DNA of 7,813 bases from Syntrophales bacterium (GTDB lineage: Bacteria; Desulfobacterota; Syntrophia; Syntrophales; UBA2210). The position numbers were made by a program, and so were the translations under genes. This document shows, in pieces, positions 6,812 to 7,813 of the stretch. The notes below the pieces were generated by a model. It ran no database searches and was not told the DNA's origin. It was given only the letters and a program-made list of their open reading frames with translations. The stretch covers positions 1-7,813 of the forward strand of contig JAQUQY010000064.1 of assembly GCA_028715865.1 (NCBI GenBank), read 5' to 3'. Each line of letters begins with the position of its first letter. The stretch's first letter is position 1.

Positions 6812-6840
6812 ACCGCAGGGGCGTTCAATGCCTTTGCGGT
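6812..6840. repeat. Inverted repeat after the RNA methyltransferase gene
   Basis: Arms 6812-6822 and 6830-6840 (ACCGCAGGGGC / GCCTTTGCGGT) flank a 7-nt loop. Nine of 11 pairs are Watson-Crick. The other two are G-U if transcribed from the + strand but A-C mismatches in the - strand transcript of the methyltransferase gene, whose stop codon adjoins it. No T-run follows on either side, so it is not a convincing intrinsic terminator, although it may still serve as a weak 3' end structure. Confidence 0.4.
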
Positions 6841-7813
6841 TATGCCCTCTCATATCGGGATCCCATCTTTTTCCTTGTTCCCTCATAAAGTTCATAACAG
6901 AGCAGGCGGCATTCAATGGGGCCATTGAAAAATGTCATTCTTCTGCTCGTTCTGAGGCCGATACGCTTTGCCATCTCCAGGTTTCCCGTAAATACGGCCG
7001 CTCGGCAACCAACACATTTTTGTTTCAGGTAATCACCTATGCCTTTATAGACCGGCTCCAGTTGACGCTGCTCTCCCATTCGCTTGCCGTATTCGGGGTT
7101 CATCATAACAAGACATCTCCCCGAAGGGACCTCTGTTCTTTCAAAAGAACACAGGGAGAATTCTATATACCCTTCAACGCCTGCCGCGCGCGCGTTTTCA
7201 CGGGCCGCTTCAAGAGCCCTTTCATCTATGTCAGTGGCGATTATGCGTATTGCCGCGGAAGTCTCAACTTTTCTGTTGATGGAATTTCGGAGTTTTTTCC
7301 AGTCCATGGCCTTGTATCCCATTATGTGCATAAAGCCGAAATTGTCTCTAAGCAGGCCCGGTGGCTTTTCCAGGGCCATAAGAGCGGCTTCAATGGCAAA
7401 GGTGCCGCTGCCGCACATGGGATTTACGAAGTGTTCTTCCTTGCTCCAGCCGGAGGCGAAGATCAGGGCCGCCGCGAGTGCCTCCTGCAGGGGCGCCGCG
7501 GTGGATACCAGGCGGTAACCCCTCCGGGAAAGCGGCTCTCCGGAGGTATCGAAATAAAGAGAGAAGGTCTCGTCCTTCCAGTAGCAGTGAAGAACTGTGG
7601 CTTTTCTCTCGGAGCCCGAGTCGGGCCTGCGGCCGCAGCAACTTACCATCCTGTCCGCTACTGCATCCTTGCACGTCTGGTTCAGGAACCGGGAATTTGC
7701 GATGTGAGGCGTGTCAGCCACGGATGTAACCGAGACGTAGCCGCTGGGATCAATGTCGCGTTCCCAGGGAATATCATTCAAGGTCCCGTAAAGATGCTTC
7801 ACGTTTTTAACGT
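6840..7813 (-). CDS. RlmL/RlmK-like THUMP-domain RNA methyltransferase (COG0116), 5' end outside window
   Basis: This SAM-dependent enzyme probably methylates a guanine N2 in 23S rRNA, by analogy to RlmL. The frame stays open to the window edge, and roughly 60 N-terminal residues (start of the THUMP region) should lie beyond it; the GTG at 7802 is not a convincing start. Counting from that GTG, the end of the THUMP domain reads LYFDTSGEPLSRRGYR (about 82-97), a hallmark of this family. The Rossmann-fold methyltransferase has motif I NPMCGSGTF (127-135), the acidic SAM-binding DIDERALEAAREN near 191-203 and the catalytic motif IV at 235-238. Motif IV reads NPEY instead of the usual NPPY. The RlmK half found in E. 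coli YcbY is absent, as is usual outside the gammaproteobacteria. The gene ends about 116 nt upstream of the next ORF, which has its own predicted promoter. Confidence 0.88.
   Translation of the reverse strand, partial: VKNVKHLYGTLNDIPWERDIDPSGYVSVTSVADTPHIANSRFLNQTCKDAVADRMVSCCGRRPDSGSERKATVLHCYWKDETFSLYFDTSGEPLSRRGYRLVSTAAPLQEALAAALIFASGWSKEEHFVNPMCGSGTFAIEAALMALEKPPGLLRDNFGFMHIMGYKAMDWKKLRNSINRKVETSAAIRIIATDIDERALEAARENARAAGVEGYIEFSLCSFERTEVPSGRCLVMMNPEYGKRMGEQRQLEPVYKGIGDYLKQKCVGCRAAVFTGNLEMAKRIGLRTSRRMTFFNGPIECRLLCYELYEGTRKKMGSRYERA

Noticed and set aside
7084..7518. 144-aa + strand open frame inside the RNA methyltransferase gene, and similar long antisense frames at 4192-4623 and 2564-2977
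   Set aside because: They are antisense to genes with clear family motifs, show low-complexity Ser/Arg/Pro-rich translations, and have no recognisable domain.

Overview
The window looks like a chromosomal segment of a Gram-negative, probably anaerobic bacterium of the Desulfobacterota (former Deltaproteobacteria) type. This is an inference from gene content: an AMIN/Amidase_3/LysM cell-wall amidase, a lipoprotein, a one-component regulator with a molybdate-binding-like (COG1910) domain, and a CoA-transferase/GNAT fusion. Base composition is moderately GC-rich and even. No transposase, phage gene, CRISPR array, tRNA or rRNA was seen, and nothing suggests recent transfer.

Left part, + strand (1-3457): the 3' part of a periplasmic N-acetylmuramoyl-L-alanine amidase with five C-terminal LysM repeats is followed after 37 nt by a small predicted lipoprotein of unknown function. 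A 66-nt gap with a good sigma70-type promoter then leads to an excisionase/MerR-type HTH protein fused to a periplasmic-binding-protein-like domain.

Right part, - strand (7813-3490): the 3' part of an RlmL-like THUMP RNA methyltransferase comes first. After a gap with a predicted promoter there is a tight three-gene operon. It encodes a 629-aa acetyl-CoA hydrolase/transferase-like protein with a C-terminal GNAT domain, a mannose-1-phosphate guanylyltransferase, and an 86-aa SemiSWEET sugar transporter. Stop/start overlap and an SD overlapping a stop codon suggest translational coupling. This operon converges on the regulator gene with only 32 nt between stop codons.

The most interesting observation is in the CoA-transferase/GNAT fusion. 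The first domain keeps the overall family-I CoA-transferase sequence, but the position expected to hold the catalytic glutamate is Leu241, and two glycine-rich active-site motifs are altered. The GNAT half resembles that of Pat-type protein lysine acetyltransferases, in which an inactive acyl-CoA synthetase-like domain is fused to a GNAT. A plausible reading is a second, independently built design: a non-catalytic CoA-binding domain that controls an acetyltransferase. Smaller observations are an NPEY in place of NPPY in the RNA methyltransferase, mosaic LysM repeats, and a one-helical-turn direct repeat over the regulator's promoter.
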